The notes: generated from the sequence alone by a model not told the origin. Shown: positions 17,782-28,400, numbered from the stretch's first letter. The stretch: DNA of 64,000 bases from Paludibacteraceae bacterium (GCA_017447875.1 JAFSMP010000035.1:1-64000); one strand, 5' to 3'. Numbers and translations: made by a program.

Positions 17782-20217
17782 TTATAAGTCTACTGCGTAA
17801 GTGATTAGTATTCCGGTCGGTACAGTCAGGATGACAGACGAGCGCACAGCTTGGGGCGTATCCTGCTCGAAAGACAGTTCTGCCAGGTCATGACAGAAAT
17901 CCCACAGGTTGTAACACTCCACATTCAGTCGCATCGGTACACCCCGCACTTCCCACGAGCCTTGCAGATGAAGATCCACATTGTATATCGCTCCGTGCCG
18001 ACGACCGAAATGTCCGTCGGTAGGGTTGGTACCACGAGAAGTCCAAGGCGCGATCGCCATCTGACCGGAGGTCTTGTCGTAATAATAGCGGTAAGAAGTG
18101 AAAGGCTTGCCGTCGGTCCACTTGAGCGTCAAACCCGCCTGTACCCATTTGCAGATGTTATAGCCCAGGTAGAACCGTGCCACGTAGCCTTTATCCAGAT
18201 CCATACGTCCGACGCCCTGATGAGGTCCCTCGGGATTGCAGATGGCACGTAGCGTATTGGGGTTCGCCGTTGTCTCCGAGAGTACGCCCATGGTGTTGCT
18301 GTTCGCACCGTTACCCAGACCCGTGTAACCCGCCGCCTGCATCGATTGCCAACTGATACCTACCGTCACCTTACGGCCGGTATAGGTGTAGCGCGTCAAC
18401 TGGGAGAAATAATACGGACTATCCATGAGGAAGTTCATTCCGAGCGCAGGCGTTGTCCCTACTTCGTACTGTTTCTCTCCTAAGTTAGGGATATAGATCG
18501 ACGAAGCTTCGGCAAAGTCCTGATACGTTCCATTCGCCTCTGCATCACCGGCATAATAAGTATGCCATACATTGAAGAATTTCCGGTAGGCATTCTGCAG
18601 CACAATCTCGTGCTGCCCCTGATGCGCATCACGGAAGACGAAGCGGATAGGTATATGCAATTCGAAATACGAGGTCTGTTGCTGGTTTTTCTTATAATGA
18701 TGGTACTGTCCGCCGGTAGTGGCACAGAGCGTGTTCGTGCCCGCCAGATAGATGTCGGCATTCATGTAATCGTCGGAGAAATACCGCAGGTAGTCCGCAT
18801 TGTACGGCATCCGCTCGTACGCCATACTCAGTCCCATCTCGAACCAGCGACAGGGATGAAGGTCGAAGTTAATGCCGGCCTGCCAGTTAGGCGATATCTT
18901 ACTCTTCCCATGCCCGAGCAGCAGGCCGTCGAGGGTGAAATCCAGATGCGCATGCAGGTCCAGTTGACGGCATATGGTATAGTCGGCATTGAGACCGAAC
19001 GTGTTCTCCAGTATGCCTCCGACGAAGGCCTTGCTCGTCCATTCGTAGCGATAGAGGGCGGTGTCGGCTGTAGCGATCGGGGAACGGAAATAGATATCGT
19101 TGGTGAAATGCGAGACCTCGGGGCGGAAGATCATGAGCGAGTTATGGGATTTCACATGCACCGAGAGCCAAGGCAGCACGGGTTGGTTATAATTGACCGT
19201 CCAACTGAGCTCATGCGTGCGACCGTCCGCTACCCACGGAGCAAAACTCTCTCCGTCGATATCGAGGATATTCTTACTGAACGACCGGTCCGTATGATGC
19301 ACCGTGTTGGTAGCCCAGGTCAGACCGGTAGTGAGATACGGGCGCTGCACGTAGAGTTGTGCGGTGTAGTTCTTCGTATCAAAAACCTCGTTGTAGTTAT
19401 ACAGGTACTCACTACCTCCGTCCTGCTTGCCGGAGAAATTGAGGCGATAGCCCAAGCGCGTGAAGACCTTGTTCGGTTTCATAGGCAGCAGTCCGTCCGC
19501 TTGCACCTTATAGTAATCTGCCGCATAATAGGGATCGTCGGTGATCAGCCCTTGTGCGTCCTCCCGCGTGATGAGGCGTTGTCCGAACTCACCGTACAGA
19601 TGCTGGCGGTACGCATTGCCTTCTTTATCCCGGAAGGTATATGCTGCGTCTATGTTCCCTGCCCCGCGCAAGTGACGGCGGGCGGTGATATGCTTGAAGA
19701 GATCGGCACTCTGCACCGCGGTGCGGTGGGTGATATTGACCACCGCCGCTGTACCTGCAGCCGGTGCTCCGTTACCTACCTGACCGACGTTATACTGCGC
19801 CTGTACGTAGTCCCGTGCAAGTGTGTCATAGGTGAATTGCAGCAAGCCTGTATGGGTATTGATGAGCAGGTCATACTGCTGCATATTCGGAGTGAAGAAG
19901 GTGTTACCCGGATTGAAACGGTCATCGACCCGCATGCCGTCTATCTCGTACGAAGTCTGCGTGCAAGGCAGACCTGCCACCGCTATGTTCAGCCGGTCGG
20001 GATGCCACCACTGGCCGATGGCGGTGTTCTCCACGATGACGTGGTCGTTAAGCGCCTCCAGATAATAGATGAGATCCGAACGATGGTACCACTTACGGAA
20101 ATACTGAGCCGGTACACTGTCACTGCCGTCCATAGCCGTGTGACTGACCTCCAGAGCCTTCAGAGATAATGGACTAAGGACAATGGACAAAAGACATATT
20201 TGCAAAATACGGTTCAT
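17782..20217 (-). CDS. TonB-dependent-receptor-like outer-membrane protein
   Basis: The protein has 811 residues with a signal peptide and a long run of alternating aromatic beta strands. An early segment SYEIDGMRVDDRFNPGNTFF resembles the plug of TonB-dependent receptors, and a beta-barrel occupies the rest. No CarboxypepD_reg-like domain or SusD partner follows, and the last residue is Leu rather than the usual Phe. The signal peptide is encoded by 7-base repeats (20171-20198). It is followed by glycan genes and preceded, 2 bases away, by another barrel gene, so the two may form a pair. The substrate is unknown. Confidence 0.7.
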   Translation of the reverse strand: MNRILQICLLSIVLSPLSLKALEVSHTAMDGSDSVPAQYFRKWYHRSDLIYYLEALNDHVIVENTAIGQWWHPDRLNIAVAGLPCTQTSYEIDGMRVDDRFNPGNTFFTPNMQQYDLLINTHTGLLQFTYDTLARDYVQAQYNVGQVGNGAPAAGTAAVVNITHRTAVQSADLFKHITARRHLRGAGNIDAAYTFRDKEGNAYRQHLYGEFGQRLITREDAQGLITDDPYYAADYYKVQADGLLPMKPNKVFTRLGYRLNFSGKQDGGSEYLYNYNEVFDTKNYTAQLYVQRPYLTTGLTWATNTVHHTDRSFSKNILDIDGESFAPWVADGRTHELSWTVNYNQPVLPWLSVHVKSHNSLMIFRPEVSHFTNDIYFRSPIATADTALYRYEWTSKAFVGGILENTFGLNADYTICRQLDLHAHLDFTLDGLLLGHGKSKISPNWQAGINFDLHPCRWFEMGLSMAYERMPYNADYLRYFSDDYMNADIYLAGTNTLCATTGGQYHHYKKNQQQTSYFELHIPIRFVFRDAHQGQHEIVLQNAYRKFFNVWHTYYAGDAEANGTYQDFAEASSIYIPNLGEKQYEVGTTPALGMNFLMDSPYYFSQLTRYTYTGRKVTVGISWQSMQAAGYTGLGNGANSNTMGVLSETTANPNTLRAICNPEGPHQGVGRMDLDKGYVARFYLGYNICKWVQAGLTLKWTDGKPFTSYRYYYDKTSGQMAIAPWTSRGTNPTDGHFGRRHGAIYNVDLHLQGSWEVRGVPMRLNVECYNLWDFCHDLAELSFEQDTPQAVRSSVILTVPTGILITYAVDL
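20171..20198. repeat. 7-base tandem repeat encoding part of a signal peptide
   Basis: On the plus strand: GGACTAA, GGACAAT, GGACAAA, AGACATA. On the coding strand these become the CLLSIVLSPLSLK stretch of the signal peptide at 17782-20217. Confidence 0.75.
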
Positions 20218-20219
20218 TT

Positions 20220-21122
20220 TTATCTTTCAGCGTTAGCGGTCTTTTGTCTTTTAGCGAAGCGGTCTAATATCGGGATATTATACACCAAGCCTACGCGAAC
20301 CTGATGGAACGGATAATCCTTGATACCGTACTGATACTGGAGGTAAGGTTCGAAGCCTTTGGCGTGTCCGGCTGCACGTGCCTGAATGATCATCGGTGCA
20401 TCACCGTGTTTCTCCCAACCGACATAACCGCTCCAGGTGGCGCGGAAGGAGAAATACTCATGGCGCAGGTTCGCTTGCAGACCGTACATCACCGCATCAT
20501 TCTGCCGGCCGTTATCGGTCTGCCAGCAGAGGAAGCCTGCTGAACCCGCCACACGCAAGGACACCGGTCCCATCGCAAAGGACTGACCTATCGCAGCATC
20601 GAAGAAATAACCCGGGCAGTCATAATGCCGACGGCGCTCGAACTGCTCACCACTGGCCGTCTTCATACCAAGGCGAAGACTCATCTGCGGGATGTATTTG
20701 GCATTGGCGGACTTGAACCAAGAGTGATGCAAGATCTGCACATCGGTGGAGATATACACATCACCGGCTCCTTTGCCGGTACCGTCATACTGGTCGTACC
20801 AACCGAAGACCGGCATCCATATACTTATATTCGCCCAGCGGGTGAACACAGGTACATGCACGCGCGCGAAAAGATCCACCGTATTGTTGTTATGATAGCC
20901 GATGTATCCTTCGGCAGCCAGTTCGACTGCCAGTTGGTCCTGCACCGTACCGTCCAGCATCTCGATGACAGGCAGGGCATTAGGACCGAAGTAAGCCGGC
21001 GCTATTCCCGTCGGCTCACTTAAGTTGGGTTTCTCTATCGCCACTTCAGCGCGAAGGGGCGACAGGAATCCGATTATTCCGAATAATCCGATTAGTCTGA
21101 TTATTCTGATGGTTCTTTTCAT
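20220..21122 (-). CDS. Outer-membrane beta-barrel protein, unknown role
   Basis: The protein has 300 residues with a signal peptide (ending near SPLRA) and aromatic beta strands throughout (for example [16 protein letters not shown] and [12 protein letters not shown]). I do not recognise the family. It lies between dnaJ (4-base overlap) and the receptor-like gene (2-base gap). Both ends show repeat sequence: the signal peptide [15 protein letters not shown] is encoded by five 9-base units, and the last residues [13 protein letters not shown] by a 24-base repeat. A predicted outer-membrane location is well supported; the function is not. Confidence 0.75.
   Translation of the reverse strand: MKRTIRIIRLIGLFGIIGFLSPLRAEVAIEKPNLSEPTGIAPAYFGPNALPVIEMLDGTVQDQLAVELAAEGYIGYHNNNTVDLFARVHVPVFTRWANISIWMPVFGWYDQYDGTGKGAGDVYISTDVQILHHSWFKSANAKYIPQMSLRLGMKTASGEQFERRRHYDCPGYFFDAAIGQSFAMGPVSLRVAGSAGFLCWQTDNGRQNDAVMYGLQANLRHEYFSFRATWSGYVGWEKHGDAPMIIQARAAGHAKGFEPYLQYQYGIKDYPFHQVRVGLVYNIPILDRFAKRQKTANAER
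20224..20265. repeat. 24-base tandem repeat, two units
   Basis: CTTTCAGCGTTAGCGGTCTT and its shorter second copy (CTTTTAGCGAAGCGGTCT) form the end of the barrel gene. A second copy of the same family encodes the signal peptide at 48888-48930. Confidence 0.75.
21067..21111. repeat. 9-base tandem repeat, five units, encoding a signal peptide
   Basis: AATCCGATT, ATTCCGAAT, AATCCGATT, AGTCTGATT, ATTCTGATG. Read on the minus strand it encodes the hydrophobic core of the signal peptide. The unit ATTCTGATT recurs at 42695-42730. Confidence 0.8.
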
Positions 21123-22282
21123 ATTCCGAATAAATTGCGGAAGAAATTCTTCTTCTCCGCGGAACCGGGTGCTATATTCTTACTGTCCTGCAGTTGTTCG
21201 ATCAGCTTGCGCTCGTCGCTATTGAGGTGCTCCGGGATATAGACGCCTACGTTGATGAGCAGGTCCCCTACTCCGTAACTGCGTCCGTACTGGTCGATCC
21301 GCGGCAGTCCTTTTCCGCGCATGCGGAGGGTCTTACCCGGCTGCGTACCCGGCGTGATGGTGATCTTGACATCACCGGTGAGCGTCGGTATCTGCACATG
21401 TCCGCCCAAGACGGCTGTCGGCATATCAAGCAGCAGGTTATAGACGAGGTCACTGTCCTGACGGATGAAGTCCTTATGCTCCTCTTCTTCGATGAGCACG
21501 AGCAGGTCACCATTGACGCCTCCGCGCGGAGCGGCGTTACCTTTGCCCGGTACGGTCAACTGCATGCCACCCATGACACCGGCAGGGATAGTGATGGTGA
21601 TGATCTCTTCATCCCGAACGACACCCTCGCCGTTACATTTCGGACATTTATTCTTGATGATCCGTCCTTCGCCACCGCAGGTGTCGCATTCAGTCTGCAC
21701 CTGCATCATGCCGAAGATCCCTCGCTGCTGACGAACGACACGTCCCGATCCTTTACAGGTCGGACAGGTCTCCGTGCTACCATCCTTACTGCCCGAACCG
21801 TTACAGTCCTTGCAGGTAACGAGTTTGCGCACTTTGATCTTCTTCTCGCATCCCTTAGCGATCTCTTCGAGGGTCAGGTGCACTTTGACGCGCATGTCGG
21901 AACCGCGACGTACCCGAGGTCCGCGACTGCGGCCGCCACCCATGAACATCTCGCCGATGTCACCGATGTCGAAACCGGCACCTTGGAAGATGTCACCGAA
22001 ATGGGTGAAGATATCCTCCATCGACATGCCTCCGCCGCTAAAGCCACCCATGCCGCTCATGCCTGCCATTCCGAACTGGTCGTAACGTTGCCGTTTCTGC
22101 GGATCAGACAGCACCTCATAGGCCTCAGCAGCCTCTTTGAACTTCTCTTCGGCTTCCTTGTCGCCGGGGTTCTTATCCGGGTGATATTGGATGGCTTTCT
22201 TACGATAAGCCTTCTTTATCTCTTCTGCATTGGCGGTCTTCTCCACCCCCAGCACTTCATAATAATCTCTCTTTTCAGCCAT
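21119..22282 (-). CDS. dnaJ: Chaperone DnaJ
   Basis: The protein has 387 residues in the type I layout: a J domain with HPDK (34-37), a G/F-rich region ([13 protein letters not shown]), four CxxCxGxG zinc motifs ([32 protein letters not shown]), then two substrate-binding domains. It stimulates DnaK ATPase and delivers unfolded proteins. It follows grpE by 20 bases, the normal arrangement; dnaK is not in the window. The downstream continuation into envelope genes is unusual. Confidence 0.97.
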   Translation of the reverse strand: MAEKRDYYEVLGVEKTANAEEIKKAYRKKAIQYHPDKNPGDKEAEEKFKEAAEAYEVLSDPQKRQRYDQFGMAGMSGMGGFSGGGMSMEDIFTHFGDIFQGAGFDIGDIGEMFMGGGRSRGPRVRRGSDMRVKVHLTLEEIAKGCEKKIKVRKLVTCKDCNGSGSKDGSTETCPTCKGSGRVVRQQRGIFGMMQVQTECDTCGGEGRIIKNKCPKCNGEGVVRDEEIITITIPAGVMGGMQLTVPGKGNAAPRGGVNGDLLVLIEEEEHKDFIRQDSDLVYNLLLDMPTAVLGGHVQIPTLTGDVKITITPGTQPGKTLRMRGKGLPRIDQYGRSYGVGDLLINVGVYIPEHLNSDERKLIEQLQDSKNIAPGSAEKKNFFRNLFGI

Positions 22283-22302
22283 AGTTGTGTAATGTTTAAG
22301 GT

Positions 22303-22851
22303 TTATTCTCCGACAACGACTTTGGCGAAGCGGATGACTTTTTCGCCGAGTTTGTAGCCTTTCTGCGTGCAGTCAATAACTTTGCCTTTCTGCTCTTCTC
22401 CGGCAGCAAAAGTGGTGACCGCTTCATGCTCGTCCGTATTGAAGTCCACGCCTTCGGTCTCGATGGCGTGTACATCTTGCTTATCAAGGAAAGCGATGAA
22501 CTTCTGCTGGATCAGATGGATGCCTTCGCGTACAGCGTCTATATCATTGGTCTTATCCATGACCGCCACTGCGCGCTCGAAATCATCTACGAGGGGTAAC
22601 ATCTCCGTGAAGATCCGCTCACCGGCGGTAGCCATGAGTTCGAGTTTCTCTTTGTTGGTACGACGACGGAAATTATCAAACTCCGCCATCATACGCAGGT
22701 TCTTATCCTCCAGTTCCGCGATGCGCGCCTCCAGTTCTTCGATACTCGGAGCTGCTTCTTCTTGCTCTTCCTCTTGCACTTCCGGAGTTTGCTCCGTCAC
22801 TCCTTCATTCTCTAATTCTTCTAACTCTTTATCTACTTTTTCTTCTTTCAT
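22303..22851 (-). CDS. grpE: Nucleotide exchange factor GrpE
   Basis: The protein has 182 residues: an acidic N-terminal tail ([24 protein letters not shown]), a long coiled coil near residues 35-75 ([19 protein letters not shown]) and the GrpE beta domain with the DEHEAV and [16 protein letters not shown] segments. It releases ADP from DnaK. The start codon follows the sigma-54-like promoter by about 30 bases. It is the first gene of the minus-strand transcript. Confidence 0.96.
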   Translation of the reverse strand: MKEEKVDKELEELENEGVTEQTPEVQEEEQEEAAPSIEELEARIAELEDKNLRMMAEFDNFRRRTNKEKLELMATAGERIFTEMLPLVDDFERAVAVMDKTNDIDAVREGIHLIQQKFIAFLDKQDVHAIETEGVDFNTDEHEAVTTFAAGEEQKGKVIDCTQKGYKLGEKVIRFAKVVVGE

Positions 22852-22878
22852 AATGACAATATTTTACACTTGGCATCG

Positions 22879-22894
22879 GTCAAACACTATGCCA
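22879..22894 (-). promoter_or_regulatory. Sigma-54-like promoter before grpE
   Basis: On the minus strand TGGCAT, five bases, then TTGAC lie 28 bases upstream of grpE. The consensus TGGCAC-N5-TTGC is matched at TGGCA and TTG, with a mismatch at the second C of the first box and at the C of the second. No TTG-N20-TAnnTTTG promoter is seen here. The match is by eye and the key GC doublet reads GA, so it is only a candidate. Confidence 0.4.
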
Positions 22895-22907
22895 AAGTGC
22901 CGGTCTC

Positions 22908-22920
22908 TGCCAAAATGGCA
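22908..22920. promoter_or_regulatory. TGCCA/TGGCA palindrome upstream of grpE
   Basis: TGCCAAAATGGCA is a 5-base inverted repeat with a 3-base centre, 14 bases upstream of the sigma-54-like promoter. A further TTGGCAT/ATGCCAA pair (22870-22895) overlaps the promoter. They could be sites for a heat-shock regulator or an activator. Confidence 0.4.
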
Positions 22921-22932
22921 TATTTTGCGCTT

Positions 22933-25365
22933 TTAGCGTAACTTCCAGCTTTGCCAATTCGAGGTAATCGTAGCGGAGGGTGTAATACACGGAGTCTGAG
23001 GTTTATTGGTCACAGCAGATTTGCGGCCTACCTCACGAATGACATATTGAGAGAGATCGTCGAGCGTCACGTCGCCCTTGGTCTCTTGCAGTTTCTTGAG
23101 CAAGAAATAGGTGAACATTCCGTGTCCCTGTTCCTCATCAAACCCGGCGGTCTCGTCTCCTTGTGCGGCAGAGAGCACGACGGTGTTACCTTGGGGTTCG
23201 CACCGTTTGGTCTTAAGCGCCACGCCCTTGGCTTGCGCCACCATCTGTCCGTCACGCGTAGCACCGGAGAAACAAGCATCCAGCAGGACGGTCACCGACT
23301 TGGTCGGCATCTCACCTAATTTCTGATAGAGGTCATCCATCTTGTATCCGGTAGCCACATAGCGGCCGTCACCGTCCACCGGAAGCAGGTACGCCGACTT
23401 ATCCGACTCGTCCGGAATTCCGTGACCCGTATAGTAGAAGATGACCGAAGCCTCTCCTTCGTATTTCTCGCAAACATTCTTGAGCCACGCCATCGCCAGA
23501 CGGATATCGTTGTACGTCGCATTCTCATGCACTTTGATATTCGCAGCCGGTACACCTAAGGTTCGCTGGCAATACTTGGCGAGTATACGTCCGTCGTTCA
23601 GAGCAAACGGCACGGGTGCCACAGACTTGTAGTCCTCGTTGGCAATGATGATGACGAAGGTATTGGGATTGAGGGCATTGGTCTCCGGGATCTGCAGATC
23701 GACCTCCGACTTGCCGGCAGCCAGTTTCTTCTGTCCGATAGTCTGCTCGCCCTTCTGTACGGTACCCGAACCGCCTGAGATCTTGATGGGTTCGAAATTA
23801 TAGTCCACCTGCGCCTGCTCGTACTTAAGCGAAGCCTGGTTGGAATAGAGATAATGCTTGTCGAGGGTCGGGAAATACATATCCATGGAGGCCAGCGAGA
23901 GCACATCGTTCTCAATGAAATACTGCGGACTTATCTGTACGGAAGCCCAGTTCTGCTTGAACGCGCGCGCCTCACTGATAGGCACAGGAACGATCATGTC
24001 GCCGAAACGCGGTTCGAAGAGGAGGAACACCTCATTATCGGCATCGTAGGGTCCGGAGAGGGATACGTCGGGTTGAAGGGTCGCAGTGCATTTCTGGAGG
24101 TAATCCGCTTCGGCTTGTTTGGTCAATTCCTTGATCTTGTCGTTACGTGTGGTCTCATTGACACGTGCTTGCCAGTCAGCCGTCTTCTCAAACTCATCTT
24201 TGAGTTGCCATTCATTGATAGCCTTCTCTACGACGGGTTTAGCAAAGTCACTGAAGTACAGCACCTTATGCGCAGACAGGAGCAGTGTGTTGGATTCATT
24301 GACTTGCGCAGTAGCCGAAGCCATTTTCGGCAGCAGCACCAGGCGGAAGCCGTTGTACAGATTATGGTAATCCGGGTAGTTACCTCCACGTTTGGTGATA
24401 CGGCATCGTTTGGATTCGCTTTCCAGACTACCGCCGCGCAGTCCTTTAATTTTTCCTACCGTAGGTCCGGAGGGATTGGAGACCAAGTCCACCGGATAAG
24501 GCTCATGCCAGTCATAGCACCACTCGTAGATATTTCCGCTCATGTCGAACAGACCGAGTTCATTGGCTTTTTTGGTTCCCACCGGATGGGTGGTACCGCC
24601 ACTATTCTCCTGGTACCATGCCACATCACCGAGTTCGTTACTGCCGGGATACTTATAGCCCTTGCTGTATTTACCGCCTCGTGCGGCATACTCCCATTGT
24701 GCCTCGGTAGGCAAGGCAAAGCGTCTGCCACCCAGCTCAGGAGCCATGATCTCATTGATCTTATCGATGAAGAGCTGGCAGTCATCCCAGTTCACATTCT
24801 CCACAGGATAATTATCTCCCTCCTGAACGTAAGACCGGCTGGTACCCATGACGGCTCTCCAAAGGCCTTGCGTCACTTCCGTCTGACCGATATAGAAATC
24901 GCTAAGAGCTACGGGGTGAGCCGGTTTCTCCGTCTTCTCCGCGTCCTCTCCCTGCTCAGGAGTAGCACCCATGACGAACACGCCACCTTCGACCGAGATC
25001 ATCGTGAAGGGAACCTTGTTAACCGTGAAGACCTTGTCTTTCTGCTCGCCTACTACCACTTTGAATCGGGCATTCTTGACGTTCCAGTCGGTATAATCCG
25101 ACAACATATCCCAAACCATCTTCTTATGACCGGCGGTGGTCTGCCCCACATCGCCAGTGATGGTTTGGGGTTCGGGAGTATAGTTAGCTCCACCGTCACG
25201 AGAGAGGAGCAGTTGGATAGGCGCATCTTTGTCAAGATCATAGGTAACCTCCACCGTGTTGCCTACCTGTTTTGCCTCCACGTTCGTGATTTCTTGCGCC
25301 ATCAGGGAAGTCGCACCACAGACGACTCCGAGAATAATGTTCGCTGTACGTTTCATAGTTTCCAT
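22933..25365 (-). CDS. Secreted SUMF1-domain / C14 caspase-like protein
   Basis: The protein has 810 residues. Order: signal peptide (to MAQ, 23); a beta domain (about 24-110) shared with the protein at 37130; a SUMF1/formylglycine-type domain (about 118-345) with QTEVTQGLWRAVMG, LPTEAQWEYAARGG and the RGGS-to-GFRLVLLPK end; a helical middle; and a C14 caspase domain (about 568-810) with catalytic His648 in YYTGHG and Cys698 in LDACFSG. The ends NWQSWKLR and PCITPS match the caspase at 32821. A second ATG three codons in is also possible. The cleavage target is unknown. It has its own promoter and dyad. Confidence 0.9.
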   Translation of the reverse strand: METMKRTANIILGVVCGATSLMAQEITNVEAKQVGNTVEVTYDLDKDAPIQLLLSRDGGANYTPEPQTITGDVGQTTAGHKKMVWDMLSDYTDWNVKNARFKVVVGEQKDKVFTVNKVPFTMISVEGGVFVMGATPEQGEDAEKTEKPAHPVALSDFYIGQTEVTQGLWRAVMGTSRSYVQEGDNYPVENVNWDDCQLFIDKINEIMAPELGGRRFALPTEAQWEYAARGGKYSKGYKYPGSNELGDVAWYQENSGGTTHPVGTKKANELGLFDMSGNIYEWCYDWHEPYPVDLVSNPSGPTVGKIKGLRGGSLESESKRCRITKRGGNYPDYHNLYNGFRLVLLPKMASATAQVNESNTLLLSAHKVLYFSDFAKPVVEKAINEWQLKDEFEKTADWQARVNETTRNDKIKELTKQAEADYLQKCTATLQPDVSLSGPYDADNEVFLLFEPRFGDMIVPVPISEARAFKQNWASVQISPQYFIENDVLSLASMDMYFPTLDKHYLYSNQASLKYEQAQVDYNFEPIKISGGSGTVQKGEQTIGQKKLAAGKSEVDLQIPETNALNPNTFVIIIANEDYKSVAPVPFALNDGRILAKYCQRTLGVPAANIKVHENATYNDIRLAMAWLKNVCEKYEGEASVIFYYTGHGIPDESDKSAYLLPVDGDGRYVATGYKMDDLYQKLGEMPTKSVTVLLDACFSGATRDGQMVAQAKGVALKTKRCEPQGNTVVLSAAQGDETAGFDEEQGHGMFTYFLLKKLQETKGDVTLDDLSQYVIREVGRKSAVTNKPQTPCITPSATITSNWQSWKLR

Positions 25366-25392
25366 TATTGTACTTGTGTTCCAAGGGCATTA

Positions 25393-25412
25393 ACCTTTGC
25401 GGCTGCAAAGGT
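25393..25412. promoter_or_regulatory. 20-base dyad over the -7 box and start site
   Basis: ACCTTTGCGGCTGCAAAGGT is an inverted repeat with one mismatch, overlapping the -7 element of the SUMF1-caspase promoter. It differs from the dyad at 38023-38042 by a single base. It is a candidate operator or a hairpin at the 5-prime end of the mRNA. Confidence 0.6.
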
Positions 25413-25436
25413 ACGAAAAATTTTTCATATATGCAA
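25406..25436 (-). promoter_or_regulatory. Promoter of the SUMF1-caspase gene
   Basis: On the minus strand, TTG (25436-25434) and TACCTTTG (25413-25406), spacer 20 bases. The start codon is about 40 bases downstream. Confidence 0.8.
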
Positions 25437-25441
25437 GCACA

Positions 25442-25480
25442 AACGAAAAAATCGCACGTTTTGGGTGCGATTTTTTCGTT
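25442..25480 (-). terminator. Terminator of the eight-gene minus-strand operon
   Basis: A perfect 16-base stem AACGAAAAAATCGCAC / GTGCGATTTTTTCGTT with a 7-base loop. It lies 15 bases after the stop of the giant surface protein and ends the 38036-25496 transcript just before the next promoter. Confidence 0.85.
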
Positions 25481-25495
25481 AGACAGGTGTAGGTA

Positions 25496-28400
25496 TTATT
25501 TTACCTGAGCACCGGTGACGGTGTATATCTTGTCACCACGGAGGATGTACAACTGTCCGTCACGGAGGAACTTGACGATCTCGCCCTGCTCGCCGTTCAC
25601 GCCTTGTATACCAGACTGTTCGGAAGTGGTAGAGAACGAGCTATTGAGCGAAGTGAGGATTGAACCGTCATCCTCGCAAGCTACGAGGGTGTACGGATAG
25701 GTCTTGCTCGGTTCCAAACCACCGATCTCGAAACTGATATCCTTGGCTTGCGGAGCACGACTACGTACCGCACTCGGACGGGTTACGCTTATCTGGTTGC
25801 CTTCGCCATCGTAGGTAACGATCACCAATACCTGCGTATGTGCTTCGTCTGCCCAGATGATGAGGGTGAAGGAGTAGACGTAATCCACTACCGGCGTCGT
25901 GATCACCGCTACGGTGTCTTGCGGAACCACCTCTGCCACGATTGTATCCATCACTTGTTCCTCTTCCTTCCAAGCCGTGGTATCTTCAACGATAACCACC
26001 GGATCCACCGGAACTACACGCGGTGCTTGTAACTTAAAGAGGGTGGTCTGACGACGATCAATACTGGTCAGTTGACGATAAGCCGAGAAACGCGAAGCAT
26101 TCTCGTTATACAAGAGCATGCGTTGGTCATAATGTACCGTCTGCGGGATGATCACCTTATCGTACTGCGTCAGGGTCCAGTCAGCACCCACCTCATCCGT
26201 ATAGAGGGCGTTACGTGCTTCGTTACCCGGCGTGAGGAATACGCTATCCACTTGCAAGCGGAAGAGCGAATCATGCGGAACAGCCGTCACCACTGCCACC
26301 TGGTCGATGCTCATGCCTTTGGTATAAGCAACCGTATCGCGATAATAGGTATCCTGGTTACCCATGACGGCATGATTATCGATGGTAGCAATCACAAAGC
26401 GGTCATAGGGTTCGATTGCCTCCGGCGCATAGGCACGGATGGCCAAGAGCGTAGTATCTTGTGCCATGAAGATCATCGTATCCGAACAGATAACAGGTAC
26501 GGGTTGTACTTTGCGATTGAAGACCGCTGTATAGGTTGAATCACCTTGCGCACGGAAACTCAGCGGGTTCAGTTTATTGCCGTTCGACCATTGTACGAAC
26601 TCACAGTCTTTGTACGGCGTAGCCATGATGGTGACCTGCTCGTTCGGCGAATAAGTACCTCCTCCCATGACTGTACCCATCGTCGGATCTTCGGCGACTA
26701 CAGTGATGGTATATTTGAAGGGCTTGAAGATCGCCATGATAGCCATATCCTGTGACACAGCCAACTCACGCGGGTTGTCGGTATTGCCATCCGACCACTT
26801 GCTGAATACATATCCGTCATAAGCCACCGCTTGGATGCGGGCAGTGCTATCCGGCCATACAACCATGGTATCACCGCGAACCCAACCGTAGGTATCGTTA
26901 TTGGAAGACAGATCGATATGATAGCGTGCATTTTCAATGTACGTACGTACGATCGAGTCACATCCCATTATGGTCTTCAAGGTATCGTCATACCTACCCG
27001 GCTGCTCGTATCTGCGATCACCGATCACTACCGGTCGACCTTCATAAATGGGCCAATACTCCTCTGTGTATTGGGTCGGATAAACGGTGAGACGGATGAT
27101 AAAGGTCGTATCTCCTTGCGCAGAGGTAGTTCTATACACGCCCGATTGCGACAATTCCTTATCGCGGAATTGATAGACCTCACCCTGACAGATAGCGGCA
27201 TTAATCGTATCGTAGGTCATCCGATATACGATAACATTATATTCGTAGGTCGAATCGCAGCCGTACACATCCTTCACCGAGTCATGATAGACACCGGACT
27301 CCGTAACGACACGACCGCCGATATATATGGATTCGCCTTCTTCTATTCGATAGGTGGATACCGAACGCTTGGACGATCTCCAGACGATTTCATGCAGATA
27401 GATATCCTCACATCCGTCGGCTGTCCGAACCGTATCGATGAAGGTCTGGTACGCCTCATTGCGGTGCACAGAGTAACCGCCTTCATACACCGTTGTATCT
27501 ATCCTACCGGAGTAATAAGCCACGCGGTCGTCCATATAGAATACCTCCTCGTTGCTACATACCGTATCCGAGAAAATATAAGTATGCGAGCAATCGGGCG
27601 TAGTAGAACCGGACTCCAGCACGGTGACTGTAGCGTACGATTTGGTGTTAATCAACACAGCACCGGTCGAGAGTGTGGATTTCATGATCACACCATCCAC
27701 CTGCACCTTGTCGCCGACCTGCACCTCTTGGTTAGGCAGGCCGAAATAGACACGGATGGCACCCTCCGAATTGGAACTAGCCGTCGAACCCTGCTCATCT
27801 GCCATCCAGAACGTCTGACTTCCGTTCACGTCATAGTTACTGGAAGCCGGAACGAGAGCGGACGCATAACCGATAATCGTATAGGCATCCTCCGAATAGG
27901 CAAAACTGTCATCGCTTGCCAGTTGATAACCAATCGACAAGGCCTCAGCGACACTGATGTAGGAGGAAGTCTCCTCTTCCATAGCAAAGGTAAAGACGAT
28001 GGAGGTGATATTAGTGACATACGCATCTTCCATCACCACCGAATAGGTAGGGGCACCGGACCATACGACTTGATTTACAGAGATTGAAGTAGTATCCCCT
28101 GCTACAACGCTCCATTCACTCGCACTGTTTACATTGGCGACTCCTTGAGCCGGATCAAAGTGGATGACTATGCTCTTGAACGGAAGTTCCGGGCTAAAGA
28201 AAGTAAGCTTTCCGCCGCCGGACACACTGATACTGGTGTTACCCTCGTCGGTAATTACCCGTGCGTACGATCCATCCGTGGTCGCAGAGACGGAGACAGT
28301 AATACCATCTATTTCTCTCGATACGAAATTAGAATCATTGAACGTATCCAATTCCCCTCCGAAATTATAGTTCGTATATTGCGAGATATCGATACCAGTT

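Noticed and set aside
18562..20169. A 535-codon plus-strand open frame opposite the receptor-like gene
   Set aside because: The minus-strand frame has a signal peptide, plug-like segment and barrel pattern; the plus frame has none and starts mid-gene.
17782..20217. SusC-type receptor of a polysaccharide utilisation locus
   Set aside because: No SusD-like gene, glycoside hydrolase cluster or CarboxypepD_reg-like domain is next to it; only a plug-like segment is seen.
21194..22357. A 387-codon plus-strand open frame opposite dnaJ
   Set aside because: DnaJ on the minus strand has complete zinc motifs and HPDK; the shadow has none.
23854..25482. A 542-codon plus-strand open frame opposite the SUMF1-caspase gene
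   Set aside because: It runs opposite recognised SUMF1 and caspase-gene sequence and past the minus-strand promoter; it has no family match.
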